A stretch of 64,000 nt of DNA from CAWHQZ01 sp963831645 (GTDB lineage: Bacteria > Pseudomonadota > Alphaproteobacteria > Rhizobiales > Aestuariivirgaceae): the NCBI GenBank assembly GCA_963831645.1, contig CAWHQZ010000013.1, positions 310,001-374,000 on the forward strand. Reading direction: 5' to 3'. The notes below the pieces were generated by a model, which was not told where the DNA came from, did not search any database, and was given only the letters and a program-made list of their open reading frames with translations. Each line of letters starts with the position of its first letter. Position 1 is the stretch's first letter. Shown here in pieces: positions 36,505-46,252 of this stretch. The translations under genes and the position numbers were made by a program.

Positions 36505-37830
36505 ATGCTTGAATTCGATGACATTCAATACCTTCTGCTAACTCGCGTGCCAGCCCTCACTGGGCGGTACGAATTCCTCTCGTTTCGGGAAGCGGCACAA
36601 GGCCGGGCTTGGCTCAAAGGCATCCTTGACAAGGTAGCATCAGCCCAACAGGCAAGAGGCGCTGTAGAGACCGAAAGGCGATGGGTGTCGGTGGCCTTCA
36701 CCTGGCCTGGCTTGCGCGCCCTTGGAGTGGACGAAGCGTCCCTCGGCACGTTTCCGGAGGAATTTCGTCAAGGAATGGTGGCGAGGGCCCAGGTGCTTGG
36801 CGACACGGGTGCCAATCATCCCGACAATTGGGTGGGCGGCTTGGCCCGTCCGGACTTGCACGCGATCGCCATTCTTTTCGCTCGTGAGGTTTCCGACCGG
36901 GAGCGGAGCACGCGAGAACATCAAACTCTTCTGGCGCAAACGCCTTCCGTCGAAGTCCTTTCATCGCTCGATTTGGATGGCATCCCTCCCTACGATTCTG
37001 CGCGCGATCATTTCGGCTATCGCGATCGCCTCACCCAGCCGGCGATGGAGGGTGCCGGCATCGAACCGACCCCCGGTTCTGGTGGGTACACGAAAGCGGG
37101 CGAATTCATTCTTGGTTACCCTGACGAGGACGGTCCGCCCTTTGGATTGCCACAGCCCGAAATCTTGTCCCGAAACGGGAGCTATATGGCTTACCGCCGC
37201 TTGCAAGAACATGTAGGCGCCTTCCGCGAGTTTCTGCGCCAGAACGGTAAGACGCCTGAGGAACAGGAATGGATCGCGGCAAAGTTGATGGGCCGCTGGC
37301 GCAGCGGCGCTCCTCTCGTGTTGGCACCCGAGAGAGATGATCCTGCTCTTGCCAGCGACCCTCAGCGCAACAACGATTTCGACTACGGCAAGATGGACCC
37401 GCACGGCTACGCCGTACCGCTCGGAGCCCATATCAGGCGAATGAATCCGCGAGACACCGCGGTGAACGTCCAACGGCGCAGAATGATTCGCCGGGGAGCT
37501 ACTTACGGTCCGCCCTTGCCGGAAGGAATGCCCGACGACGGCGTTGAGCGGGGCATAGCCGCGTTCGTTCTGTGCGCAAGCCTGGTTCGCCAATTCGAGT
37601 TCGCCCAGAATGTGTGGGTAAACGACCCCACGTTTCATGAACTCGGCAACGAGCGTGACCCAATCATCGGCAACCAGGACGGTACCTTTGATATGACGAT
37701 TCCCAAGCGACCAATCCGTCGAAAAATAATGGGGCTGCCTGCCTTCACTACGGTCAGGGGAGGTGGCTACTTCTTCCTCCCCGGCATAAAGGCGCTTCAG
37801 TACCTCGCTGCTCTGGGCGGCAGTCACTGA
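36505..37830 (+). CDS. DyP-type heme peroxidase
   Basis: 441 residues. Family features are RDHFGYRDRLTQP (GxxD motif, Asp174), the heme-side PLGAHIRRMNPRD with His309, the RRMIRRGATYGPP distal-Arg-like loop, and VRQFEFAQNVWVNDPTF. DyP peroxidases use H2O2 to oxidise dyes, phenols and lignin-related aromatics. The usual GxxDG is here GYRDR: Asp is kept but the following Gly is Arg. The protein has no signal peptide, yet the adjacent genes encode Tat-exported proteins, so a complex exported with a partner is possible. It starts 36 bp after the duplicated gene and is probably cotranscribed. A related DyP fragment lies in debris at 32505-32583. Confidence 0.85.
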   Translation: MLEFDDIQYLLLTRVPALTGRYEFLSFREAAQGRAWLKGILDKVASAQQARGAVETERRWVSVAFTWPGLRALGVDEASLGTFPEEFRQGMVARAQVLGDTGANHPDNWVGGLARPDLHAIAILFAREVSDRERSTREHQTLLAQTPSVEVLSSLDLDGIPPYDSARDHFGYRDRLTQPAMEGAGIEPTPGSGGYTKAGEFILGYPDEDGPPFGLPQPEILSRNGSYMAYRRLQEHVGAFREFLRQNGKTPEEQEWIAAKLMGRWRSGAPLVLAPERDDPALASDPQRNNDFDYGKMDPHGYAVPLGAHIRRMNPRDTAVNVQRRRMIRRGATYGPPLPEGMPDDGVERGIAAFVLCASLVRQFEFAQNVWVNDPTFHELGNERDPIIGNQDGTFDMTIPKRPIRRKIMGLPAFTTVRGGGYFFLPGIKALQYLAALGGSH

Positions 37831-37944
37831 GGCTTGTCATACATGCCCAAGGAAAAAACCGGTTTCTGACCAACCTCCCTCATTGGGTCTAATGTTGGGT
37901 CTCGCCGGCACCGGCTACTCGCCGCTGCGAGCAGGTCGGCCGCA

Positions 37945-39187
37945 TCAGATGCCATCTCTACGTCCGATAGGCCACGCGGTTCCATTGGCGAGCGGGCCCA
38001 CCTCCAGGAGCGAGGCCGCAGTCTGCCCGATGTCGGCGAAGCTCGAACGCCTGCCGATCGGCCCCGGCGTCAGGCTCGGTCCGTAGGCCAGCACCGGCAC
38101 GCATTCGCGGGTGTGATCGCTGCCGGCCCAGGTCGGATCGCAGCCGTGATCGGCCGTCAGGATGGCAACGTCGCCTGGGCGCAGGCGCGCAAGAACTTCG
38201 GGCAGGCGCCGGTCGAAATGCTCGAGGGCTGCCGCGTACCCTGCCACATCGCGGCGGTGGCCATAGAGGGAATCGAAATCGACGAAATTGACGAAGGCGA
38301 GTCCACCTGCAGCGAGCCGACTTACCGCTTCGATGGTGTGGTCGAAGAGCCCATCGTGTCCTGACGCCTTGACGACGGCGCCGGCGCCGCGTCCGGCGAA
38401 TATGTCGGCGATCTTGCCGATGGAAATGACTTCGCGACCCGCGGCGGTCAGGCGATCCAGAAGCGTTTCACCATGCGGCGGCATGGCAAAATCGCGCCGG
38501 TTGCCGGTGCGCTGAAACGTCTGCGGACTGTCGCCGATGAACGGCCTGGCAATGACGCGCCCAATGACAAGATCATCGACCAGCCGGCGGGCGATACGGC
38601 AAAGGTCGAGCAGGCGGGCCAGGCCAAAGGTCTCCTCATGGGCGGCGATCTGCAGCACCGAGTTCGGCCGAGGTGTAGACAATGGGCTTGCCGGTCGCCA
38701 TGTGCTCGAGGCCGAGGTCGGCGATGATGGCGGTGCCGGAAGCATGCCTGTCGCCGAGAATCCCGGGGAGCCCGCCTTCCGCAACGAGTGCCTGCCTGAG
38801 CGCGCGCGGAAGGCAAGGTATGGTTCGCGGAAAATAGCCCCAGTCAAAGGTAACCGGCTGGCCGGCGATTTCCCAATGCCCGGAAGGCGTATCCTTGCCG
38901 CGCGAGGTCTCGACGGCGATGCCCCATTGCCCCTCTATGTCGTCCGGGACAGCCAGACCTGGTGGCAGTCTCCCGACCGCTGCGTCGGCGGCGAGCGGCA
39001 GCCCAAGTCCGGACAAATGAGGAAGCCGAAGCGGCCCGGACCGGACCCCCGATCTATCGCCGCGTCCGGCAGCGCAGGCGGCCGCGATATGGCCCAAAGT
39101 ATCTGCCCCCTGGTCGCCGAACAAAGTGGCGTCCGGGGCGCCGCCGACGCCGAGGAAATCGAGGACAATGAGGAATACCCGCCGCAT
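37945..39187 (-). CDS. deoB: Phosphopentomutase, frameshifted
   Basis: Interconverts (deoxy)ribose-1-phosphate and -5-phosphate. The N-terminus RRVFLIVLDFLGVGGAPDA carries a metal-binding Asp, and HWEIAG follows. The C-terminal part has NFVDFDSLYGHRRDVAGYA, ILTADHGCDPTWAGSDHTRE and the final FADIGQTAASLL, all alkaline-phosphatase-superfamily metal ligands of DeoB. The frame slips at 38663-38664: removing one T (plus strand) converts SAELGAAD to SADSVLQIA. About 413 residues when joined. It is the last gene of the nucleoside operon. Everything except the one base is intact. Confidence 0.9.
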
Positions 39188-39196
39188 GAAAGCGCC

Positions 39197-40507
39197 TCAG
39201 CCGATCTGTGCGCGCACCGGAGCCGCCGGCGGTGGAGCGACCCCAAATCGGTAGGCATCTGCGACCATCGCGGCAGCTTCCCGGGCAGCGGATTCATCAC
39301 GCGCATGCACCATGGCTAGCGGCGCGCCCTTCTCCACACGTGCGCCGCTACCGGCAAGGCCTGCCAGCCCGACCGCGTGGTCGATGCGATCGGCGGGATG
39401 GCGCCGTCCTCCGCCGAGCTTGATGACGGCAAGCCCCAGCGCCCGCGTGTCGATCGCGGCAATCACGCCGCCCTGAGAAGCGGCGACCGGCCAAACGACC
39501 GGCGCTGCGGCAAGATGCAGCTCGGGACGGTCGACGAGGTCCGAAGGTCCACCCAGCGCCGCGACCATGCGTGCGAAGTGTTCGGCCGCCTTGCCAGACT
39601 CGAGCGTCCTGTTCAGGGCATGCCGTGCGCCGTGCGCTGAGGATGCAAGAGCCGAGGACACGAGGAGCTCCGAGCCCAGCGCCAGCGTCACCTCATGCAG
39701 TCGGGCCTCGCGCTTGCCCTTGAGGTAGTCGACGGCATGGCGGACCTCGATCGCATTGCCGGCGCAGCCGGCGAGCGGCTCATGCATGTCGGTCAGCAAC
39801 GCCGTTGTCTTGAGCCCCGCGCCGTTGGCGACTTCGGTGAGCGCGCTGGCCAGCTCGCGGGCATCTTCCTCGGCGCTCATGAATGCGCCTGAGCCGGTCT
39901 TGACGTCGAGCACGAGGTATTCGAGACCGGCCGCCAGCTTCTTGGAGAGGATCGAGGCAACGATCAGGGGTATCGATTCAACCGTGGCGGTCACGTCGCG
40001 AATGGCATAAAGGCGCCTGTCGGCCGGCGCCAGTTCAGGCGTCTGCCCAATGATGGCGCAGCCGGTTTGTTGCACTGTCCTGCGAAACCGCGCGAAATCC
40101 GGCTCGGTGCGGTAGCCCGGAATGGACTCGAGCTTGTCGAGGGTGCCGCCGGTATGGCCGAGGCCGCGGCCGGAGATCATCGGGACGAACGCTCCGGCGG
40201 CAGCGAGCATGGGCGCCAACATCAAGGAGACGTTATCGCCTACGCCGCCGGTCGAGTGCTTATCGACGATCGGACCCGGAAATTCGTCCTTCGGCCACGA
40301 CATCACCCGGCCCGAATCGCGCATCGCCAAAGTGAGGTCGATGCGCTCCTCGGCCGACATGCCGCGAAAGAATACCGCCATGGCGAAGGCCGCCGCCTGG
40401 CCATCGGTGACCCGGTTTTCAGACAAGCCTCCGATGAGGTAGCCGATCTCTTCGCGGCTGAGCCTGCCGCCGTCGCGCTTCTTGCGGATGATCTCCTGGG
40501 CAAGCAC
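39197..40507 (-). CDS. deoA: Thymidine phosphorylase
   Basis: Cleaves thymidine and deoxyuridine with phosphate to base and deoxyribose-1-phosphate. About 436 residues. Motifs include LAQEIIRKKRDGGRLS at the N-terminus, the phosphate-binding VDKHSTGGVGDNVSLMLAP, SGRGLGHTGGTLDKLESIPG and LVLDVKTGSGAFM. The GTG at 40507 starts just after the deoC stop (TACTGACGTG); a longer frame to 40618 overlaps deoC and is unlikely. Fits between deoC and deoB in a single transcriptional unit. Confidence 0.95.
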   Translation of the reverse strand: MLAQEIIRKKRDGGRLSREEIGYLIGGLSENRVTDGQAAAFAMAVFFRGMSAEERIDLTLAMRDSGRVMSWPKDEFPGPIVDKHSTGGVGDNVSLMLAPMLAAAGAFVPMISGRGLGHTGGTLDKLESIPGYRTEPDFARFRRTVQQTGCAIIGQTPELAPADRRLYAIRDVTATVESIPLIVASILSKKLAAGLEYLVLDVKTGSGAFMSAEEDARELASALTEVANGAGLKTTALLTDMHEPLAGCAGNAIEVRHAVDYLKGKREARLHEVTLALGSELLVSSALASSAHGARHALNRTLESGKAAEHFARMVAALGGPSDLVDRPELHLAAAPVVWPVAASQGGVIAAIDTRALGLAVIKLGGGRRHPADRIDHAVGLAGLAGSGARVEKGAPLAMVHARDESAAREAAAMVADAYRFGVAPPPAAPVRAQIG

Positions 40508-40508
40508 G

Positions 40509-41270
40509 TCAGTAAGGCGAAGGAGGGGCCGCCGGCCCGCCGTCCAGGACTGCGAGCAGATCATTGAGCAGGCTGCTGGCGCCGAACCTGAAGGTGGTTG
40601 GGGAAATCCATTGCTCACCCATGATCGTAGCGGCGAGGTCGAGATAGGCCTTGGCCTCCTCAGTCGCCCGAATACCTCCCGCCGCCTTGAAGCCGGCCGG
40701 TCTGCCGCATTCCCGGATCGCCTCGAGCATGATCCGGGCGGCGCCGAGGGTAGCGTTGACCCGAACTTTTCCGGTCGAGGTCTTCAGAAAGTCGGCGCCC
40801 TCATCGAGCGCCAGGCGTGAGGCGGTGGTGATGGCCGCATCGCTTTGAAGCTCTCCCGTCTCCAGGATCACTTTCAGGATCCGCGCCTCGGTCACCGTGG
40901 CCTTGCAGCGTCGGACGAGCTCCGAGGGAGTCTTGAGATCGCCTGAGAGGAATGCGCGCCAGGAAAGCACAACATCGATCTCATCGGCGCCGGCCGCCAG
41001 CGCAGCCTCGGCGGAGCGCCGCGCAGCATCGATGTCGTCCGAGCCTGCCGGGAAATTGACGACTGTCGCGATCCTGATCCCGGGCGACGGCCGCATGAGA
41101 AGAGCCCGGCTGATCCAGCGGGGATAGATGCACAGGGCGGCCACCTGTCCGTAAGGAGTGGCCGCGCGTGCCGCAAGGTCATCGATGGCCTTCTCGTCGC
41201 AACTGTCATCGAGGTTCGTCAGGTCGAGAAGCCCCAGAACCCGGCGCGCAAAGTGCTTCCGGTCAGACAT
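40509..41270 (-). CDS. deoC: Deoxyribose-phosphate aldolase
   Basis: Class I aldolase that cleaves deoxyribose-5-phosphate to acetaldehyde and glyceraldehyde-3-phosphate. About 253 residues. It has LLDLTNLDDSCDEKAI, the catalytic Asp strand DEIDVVL, ILKVILETGEL, FLKTSTGKV (Schiff-base Lys) and FKAAGGIR. ATG 41270 (MSDRKHFARRV) overlaps the end of punA by a few bases. The product of DeoB is its substrate, so the operon closes the route from nucleosides to central metabolism. Confidence 0.95.
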   Translation of the reverse strand: MSDRKHFARRVLGLLDLTNLDDSCDEKAIDDLAARAATPYGQVAALCIYPRWISRALLMRPSPGIRIATVVNFPAGSDDIDAARRSAEAALAAGADEIDVVLSWRAFLSGDLKTPSELVRRCKATVTEARILKVILETGELQSDAAITTASRLALDEGADFLKTSTGKVRVNATLGAARIMLEAIRECGRPAGFKAAGGIRATEEAKAYLDLAATIMGEQWISPTTFRFGASSLLNDLLAVLDGGPAAPPSPY

Positions 41271-42069
41271 TGATGGGCTCATCGAGAAGTGAGAGCAGAA
41301 GGCGCGCCATGTCGCCGGCGGCTCTTGCGCCCTCGCGGCGGGTTTCATCATGGCTCGGCGAAGCGCCGTGGAGACCGGCGGCGAAGTTCGTGATGGCGGA
41401 GATGGCGGCGACTTTCATGCCGAAGCGGCGCGCCAGGATGACTTCGGGAACGGTCGACATGCCGACGGCATCGGCGCCGAGCAGGCGGGCGGCGCGGATT
41501 TCCGCCGGCGTTTCGAAGCTTGGTCCGCAGAACCAGATGTAGGTTCCTTCCGCGAGATCGATAGCCTCGGCGCGGGCGGCACGGCGAAAGCGTTCGGCAA
41601 GGCCCCGGTCATAGGCGTGGTCGAGGGAAACAAAGCGTTCATCTCCAGGCTCTCCGATGAGGGGATTGAGACCGGAGAAATTGATGTGATCGGTGATCAG
41701 CATCAGCCGGCCGGGTCCGACCGCCGGGTCGAGTGAACCCGCCGCATTGAGAAGAATGATCGTTCGTGTTCCGAGGCCGCAAAGCGTTTCAATGATCGGA
41801 CGCATCGCGCCTGCGGCGCCGGTCTCGTAGGGATGGACGCGGCCATTCATGACGATAACGCGGTTGGCGCCGATGTTGCCGGCGACAAGTGAGCCGGTGT
41901 GGCCGGAAACCGTGGGCCTGGGGAAGCCTGGAATCCGGGGATACGGAATCACCATGGGATCGCGCACGGTGTCGGCCACCGCACCCAGGCTCGAGCCCGT
42001 CACGATGGCGATGCCCGGCGGTGAGCTTTTCCCGAGTTTCTTCCTGAGATACGCAAGGGCCCTGGTCAC
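41263..42069 (-). CDS. Purine nucleoside phosphorylase (trimeric, PNP-II type)
   Basis: 268 residues. Splits purine (deoxy)nucleosides to base and (deoxy)ribose-1-phosphate. Seen are IAIVTGSSLGAVAD, FPRPTVSGHTGSLVAG, GRVHPYE, the LLNAAGSLDP loop, ITDHINFSGLNPL, the substrate-site FCGPSFETPAEIRA, MSTVPEVILAR and AISAITNFAAGL. These are those of the PunA/XapA trimeric class, not hexameric DeoD. Coupled to cdd upstream (one base between stop and start) and deoC downstream (8-bp overlap). Confidence 0.93.
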   Translation of the reverse strand: MTRALAYLRKKLGKSSPPGIAIVTGSSLGAVADTVRDPMVIPYPRIPGFPRPTVSGHTGSLVAGNIGANRVIVMNGRVHPYETGAAGAMRPIIETLCGLGTRTIILLNAAGSLDPAVGPGRLMLITDHINFSGLNPLIGEPGDERFVSLDHAYDRGLAERFRRAARAEAIDLAEGTYIWFCGPSFETPAEIRAARLLGADAVGMSTVPEVILARRFGMKVAAISAITNFAAGLHGASPSHDETRREGARAAGDMARLLLSLLDEPINV

Positions 42070-42070
42070 G

Positions 42071-42478
42071 TCAGCCGTCCACGTTCAGGTGGGATGGTCC
42101 GAAGGAGAACGGCAGCAACTCGCCGAGGCTCAAGGTGCGGCGCAAGTCTCCGTTCTCAGTGCAGAGGTGGACGGGCATCGAAGGGGTACCGAATTCCGAC
42201 AGTTTCTGCCGGCAACCGCCGCATGGCGTCACCAGACCGTCGCCGGATCCGGCCACCGCTGCCGCCAGGCAGCGGCGGCCGCCAGCCAGAACCATAGTGG
42301 CGAGAGCGGCGGCTTCGGCGCATACGCCTTCGGGATAGGCTGCATTCTCCACGTTGCAACCGCCATGGATTCGGCCGTGCTCGTCGCGAACCGCGGCGCC
42401 GACGAGGAATTTCGAATAGGGCGCATACGCTTGCCGGCGCGCCGCTACGGCAGCGGCAATGAGATCGCGGTCCGTCAT
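42071..42478 (-). CDS. cdd: Cytidine deaminase
   Basis: 135 residues, the standard homotetrameric size. The zinc site is formed by the C-[AS]-E motif in EGVCAEAAAL (catalytic Glu) and the PCGGCRQ pair of cysteines; HGGCNVENAAYP is the substrate loop. Converts (deoxy)cytidine to (deoxy)uridine, which thymidine phosphorylase can then cleave. ATG 42478 overlaps the permease stop by 4 bp (ATGA). Confidence 0.96.
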   Translation of the reverse strand: MTDRDLIAAAVAARRQAYAPYSKFLVGAAVRDEHGRIHGGCNVENAAYPEGVCAEAAALATMVLAGGRRCLAAAVAGSGDGLVTPCGGCRQKLSEFGTPSMPVHLCTENGDLRRTLSLGELLPFSFGPSHLNVDG

Positions 42479-43443
42479 AGGTCCTTCACGTACGGAATCC
42501 CGCTGGCTTTCGGGGGCACCGATTTGCCGATGAAGCCGGCCAACAGGATGACCGTCAACACGTAAGGAAGGGCCTGCACGGCCTGCACGGGCACTTCGCC
42601 GATGCCAGGAAGCTCAACTCCCTGCAGCCGGATGGCGATTGCGTCGAGGAAACCGAACAGGAGGCAGGCTCCAAGCGCCGGCACGGCGCGCCAGTTGGCA
42701 AAAATCAGGGCGGCCAGGGCAATGAATCCCTTGCCGGCCGACATGTTCGCGATGAAGCCGGCCGATTGGGAAATGGCCAGGTATGTGCCGCCCAGGCCGC
42801 ATAAGAGGCCACAGAGGATCACGGCGCGGTAGCGCAGCCCCGCCACCGAGATGCCCGCCGTGTCGACGGCGTGCGGATTTTCGCCGACCGCGCGCAAGCG
42901 CAGACCGAAACGGGTGCTGGCGAGAGCCCAGGCGGTGAGCGGAACGCACAGGAAAGCCACGTAGGCGAGAAGCGAATGGTTCGAGACGACCCGATATAGC
43001 GATTCAAACAGCGGCCACCCGCCTACCGTATCGGCGCCCGGCAAGGTGATCGGCATGAAGCGCTCGCCGGGATCGAGCGCAGGCGTGCGCCCGCCCTCCC
43101 TGAACCACTTGTTGCCGAGCACGAGACTGAGACCCGCGGCCAGCATGTTGACGGCCACACCGGAGACGACCTGGTTGCCGCGCTGGTTGATCGAGGCGTA
43201 GCCATGGACCAGTGCAAACGCCAGGGAGACGATCAGGGCCATGAGCAGGCCTATCCACGCCGACTGGAAGGTATGGGCCGCGGCGGCGGCGGCGAAAGCT
43301 CCCGCCAGCAGTTTCCCCTCGAGGCCGATATCGACGATGCCGGATCGCTCCGACCACAGGCCGGCGAGACAGGCAAAGATGAGCGGGACGGAAAGCCGGA
43401 TGGCGGATGCGAGGATTTCCGGCACGAGCCCCAAAACCTCCAC
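42475..43443 (-). CDS. Nucleoside ABC transporter permease 2
   Basis: 322 residues, BPD_transp_2-family with about nine hydrophobic segments. Landmarks are GLWSERSGIVDIGLEGKLLAG, typical of permeases paired with BMP-family receptors (YufQ/NupC group), NQVVSGVAVNMLA, GISVAGLRYRAVILCG and GKGFIALAALIFANW. It forms the channel with the next permease for uptake of nucleosides; the substrate is inferred from the operon. Frame complete. Confidence 0.92.
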   Translation of the reverse strand: MEVLGLVPEILASAIRLSVPLIFACLAGLWSERSGIVDIGLEGKLLAGAFAAAAAAHTFQSAWIGLLMALIVSLAFALVHGYASINQRGNQVVSGVAVNMLAAGLSLVLGNKWFREGGRTPALDPGERFMPITLPGADTVGGWPLFESLYRVVSNHSLLAYVAFLCVPLTAWALASTRFGLRLRAVGENPHAVDTAGISVAGLRYRAVILCGLLCGLGGTYLAISQSAGFIANMSAGKGFIALAALIFANWRAVPALGACLLFGFLDAIAIRLQGVELPGIGEVPVQAVQALPYVLTVILLAGFIGKSVPPKASGIPYVKDL

Positions 43444-43445
43444 GG

Positions 43446-44540
43446 TCAGGCCTCCGCCGGGACGAAATAGCGCGACATGTAGGGGCGAAAAGTCTGTTCA
43501 AGCGCGCCCATGAAGAGGATGACGAGGCCCTGGATGACCACGATCATCTCACGCGTGATGGCCGGCCTCGCAAACGACAGTTCCGCTCCGCCCTGGTAGA
43601 GCATGCCGAAAAGCATGGCGGAAAGCACGACCCCGAGAGGATGTGAGCGGCCCATCAGCGCCACCGCGATGCCCACGAATCCCGCGCCGCCCGCGAACTC
43701 CAGCACCAGGCGATGCTGCACGCCGAGGATTTCGTTTACTGCCATGAGCCCCGCCAGCGCGCCGGAAATCAGCATGGCGATGATGATGATACGGTCGGGC
43801 TTGATACCGCCATAGACCGCGGCGTCGGTGTTGGCGCCGACGGCGCGGATCTCGTAGCCGAGCCGGGTGCGCCACAGGAGATGCCAGACTGCGATTGCCG
43901 CGGCGGCAGCCAGGAAGACTGTGACGTTGAGCGGTGTATTGGGAAGCTTGACGCCGAGCCACATGCCGACCTCGCGGAAGCTCGGCATCCACACATCGTC
44001 GATGCCGCGGCTCTCCACCGCCATTCGGCCGGCGGGGCGAAAGATGTTGTTGATGACGTAGACCATCAGGCTGGCGGCGATGAAATTGAACATGATGGTC
44101 GTGATGACGATGTGGCTGCCGCGCTTTGCCTGCAGGTAGGCTGGAATGAAGGCCCACGCCGCGCCGAACAGCATGGCGGCGAGGATGGCGAGCGGGACCG
44201 AGATGACGACCGGGAGAAAGCCGAGTGACAGGCCGACGATGGCCGCCCCCAGCCCGGCGACATACACCTGACCTTCCCCGCCGATGTTGAAGAGCCCGGC
44301 ATGGAAGGCGACCGCCACCGCAAGGCCGGTGAAAGTGAAATTGGTGGCGTAATAGAGCAGGTAGCCCCACCCTTTCAGGCTGCCGACCGCGCCCTCGACC
44401 AGAATGGCGAGGGCGTCGAGCGGGCTTTCGCCGATGATGACCACCACCAGGCCGGCGATCAGGAGCGCCACCGCGAGATTGAGCAGCGGAATGAGCGCGA
44501 CATCCACCCAGGGCGGGATTTCATCGCGCCGGGAGGCCAT
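43446..44540 (-). CDS. Nucleoside ABC transporter permease 1
   Basis: 364 residues, same class as its neighbour (YufP/NupB group). Has TNFTFTGLAVAVAFHAGLFNIGGEGQ, ITTIMFNFIAASLM, LGYEIRAVGANTDAAVYGGI and GIAVALMGRSHPLG. The ATG at 44540 overlaps the ATPase TAA by one base (TAATG), typical of coupled translation. With permease 2 it makes the transmembrane pair of the nucleoside importer. Confidence 0.92.
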   Translation of the reverse strand: MASRRDEIPPWVDVALIPLLNLAVALLIAGLVVVIIGESPLDALAILVEGAVGSLKGWGYLLYYATNFTFTGLAVAVAFHAGLFNIGGEGQVYVAGLGAAIVGLSLGFLPVVISVPLAILAAMLFGAAWAFIPAYLQAKRGSHIVITTIMFNFIAASLMVYVINNIFRPAGRMAVESRGIDDVWMPSFREVGMWLGVKLPNTPLNVTVFLAAAAAIAVWHLLWRTRLGYEIRAVGANTDAAVYGGIKPDRIIIIAMLISGALAGLMAVNEILGVQHRLVLEFAGGAGFVGIAVALMGRSHPLGVVLSAMLFGMLYQGGAELSFARPAITREMIVVIQGLVILFMGALEQTFRPYMSRYFVPAEA

Positions 44541-46045
44541 TACGCGGCCTCGTCCCGCACACCCGCCATGAGCAGGCCGATGTCGCGCTCATCGGCGCCG
44601 GCTTTGCGCTCGCCGACGATGCTGCCTGCGAACATGACGAGGATGCGATCGGCAAGGGATCGGATTTCGTCAAGCTCGACGGAAACCAGCAGTATCGCCT
44701 TGCCGGCATCGCGAAGCGCGATGAGCCGGCCATGTATGAACTCGATGGCGCCGATGTCGACGCCGCGCGTCGGCTGACCGACGATCAGAAGCTTGGGATC
44801 GCGCTCGATTTCGCGGGCGAGAATGATCTTCTGCTGGTTGCCGCCGGAGAATTTGCCGGTCTTGAGCAGCGGGTCGTCGGGCCGCACGTCGAAAGCCTTC
44901 ATTTCCGACTTGCAACGGGCAACGATGGCGTCGCGATCGAGATTGAACGGGCTGCCGCACTCCGCTTCGTAGTGCCAGCCGAGGATCGAGGACTCCGAGG
45001 CATCGAACGAGGTGATCAGGCCGCGATGCTGACGGTCCTCGGGAACATGGGCGAGGCTCATCAAACGGGCGAAGCGCGGATCCGACCGGCTGCCTATGTC
45101 GACATCCTCGAGCATGATCCGGCCGCTCGTGGGCCGGCGAATGCCGGCGATGACCTCGAGAAGTTCCGACTGCCCGTTGCCCGACACCCCGGCGATGCCG
45201 ACGATCTCACCCGCCCGCACGGTAAAGGATACATCGTCGAGACGCACGACGCCCTTGTGGTCGCGCAGCGTGACGTGCTCGACGCTCGAGGACCGTTCTG
45301 CCGGGCTTGGCCTTGCCTTTGTCGCACGCGCAGAAGCACGCGGCGCCCGACCATCAGCTCGGCCAGCTCTTCAACACCGGTATCCTTCGTCTCCCGGGTG
45401 GCCACCAGCTCGCCGCGCCGCATGACCGAGACGCGGTCGGTTATGGCCATGATCTCGCGCAGCTTGTGGGTGATGAAGATGACGGTTTTTCCCTGCTTCT
45501 TGAGCTGCGTCAGAATGCGGAACAGATGATCGGCCTCCGACGGCGTCAGAACGCCGGTGGGTTCATCGAGGATGAGCACTTCAGCGCCCCTGAACAGAGC
45601 TTTCAGGATTTCGACGCGCTGCTGCAGACCCACCGGCAAGGTACCGACGACCGCATCGGGGTCGACCTCAAGCTCGTAATCGTGCGCCAATCGCTCCAGT
45701 TCGGTGCGGGCCTTGTCGAGTGCTGGACCGATCAGGGCGCCGCCTTCGGCGCCGAGCACGACGTTCTCCAGCACCGTGAAAGGCTCGACCAGCATGAAAT
45801 GCTGGTGCACCATGCCGATGCCGCAGGCGATGGCGTCGGCGGGTGACCGGATCCGCACCGGTTGGCCGTTGATGCGGATTTCGCCCCTGTCGGCTGAATA
45901 AAAGCCGAACAGGATCGACATCAGGGTGGATTTGCCGGCGCCGTTTTCACCGATCATGCCGTGAATCGAGCCTTGCGCGACGGCGAGGTTCACATCCTTG
46001 TTGGCGTGAACGGCCCGAAACGCTTGTCGATGCCGATGAGTTCAA
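44540..46045 (-). CDS. Nucleoside ABC transporter ATPase, multiply frameshifted
   Basis: Two ATPase domains, about 500 residues when joined. Domain 1 has IELIGIDKRFG, Walker A GENGAGKST, LPVGLQQRVEILKAL and VLILDEPTGVLTP. Domain 2 has GVSGNGQSELLEV, FSGGNQQKIILAREI and LLIVGQPTRGVDIGA. This is the BMP-linked nucleoside/sugar class (NupA/YufO). Frame breaks are near 46012 (one G missing before AVHANKDVN), near 45325 (RVRKGKAKPG) and near 45287 (LEVEHVTLRD). No ordinary start codon lies in frame before IELIGID, so the 5' end near 46045 is approximate. Confidence 0.83.
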
Positions 46046-46167
46046 TGGCGGAGGCTCGCCTGCGGGAGGCGGATGGGGTAGCGCCTGGGCGGTCAGGGCA
46101 GCATGCTGACGAAGCTGAGGCGGCTGACTAAAAATCCCCGATCTCTGGAGCGGATACCCCTCCCTAG

Positions 46168-46185
46168 CCTCCCCGCAAGGGGAGG
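46168..46185. repeat. GC-rich hairpin CCTCCCC-GCAA-GGGGAGG between bmp and nupA-like gene
   Basis: Perfect 7-bp arms around a GCAA loop, within a noncoding stretch of about 200 bp that separates the receptor from the ATPase gene. A related hairpin with the same CTCCCC/GGGGAG core and CGCAA lies at 49355-49384. No T-tract follows on the operon strand, so it is more like a dispersed REP-type palindrome than a terminator. It could adjust the ratio of receptor to transporter mRNA, as such hairpins do in other binding-protein operons. Confidence 0.6.
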
Positions 46186-46252
46186 GGCAACAAAAAAAGC
46201 GAGCGCCATATGCGATCCCCTCCCGAGGAAAGGGGGCCCGCTATTCTGTCAG

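Noticed and set aside
37854..37870. AAACCGGTTT palindrome as terminator of the DyP gene
   Set aside because: The arms are only five bases with no loop, and there is no T-run after it.
46168..46185. Terminator between the bmp gene and the transporter ATPase gene
   Set aside because: No T-tract follows on the operon strand, and a related palindrome occurs inside another coding sequence.
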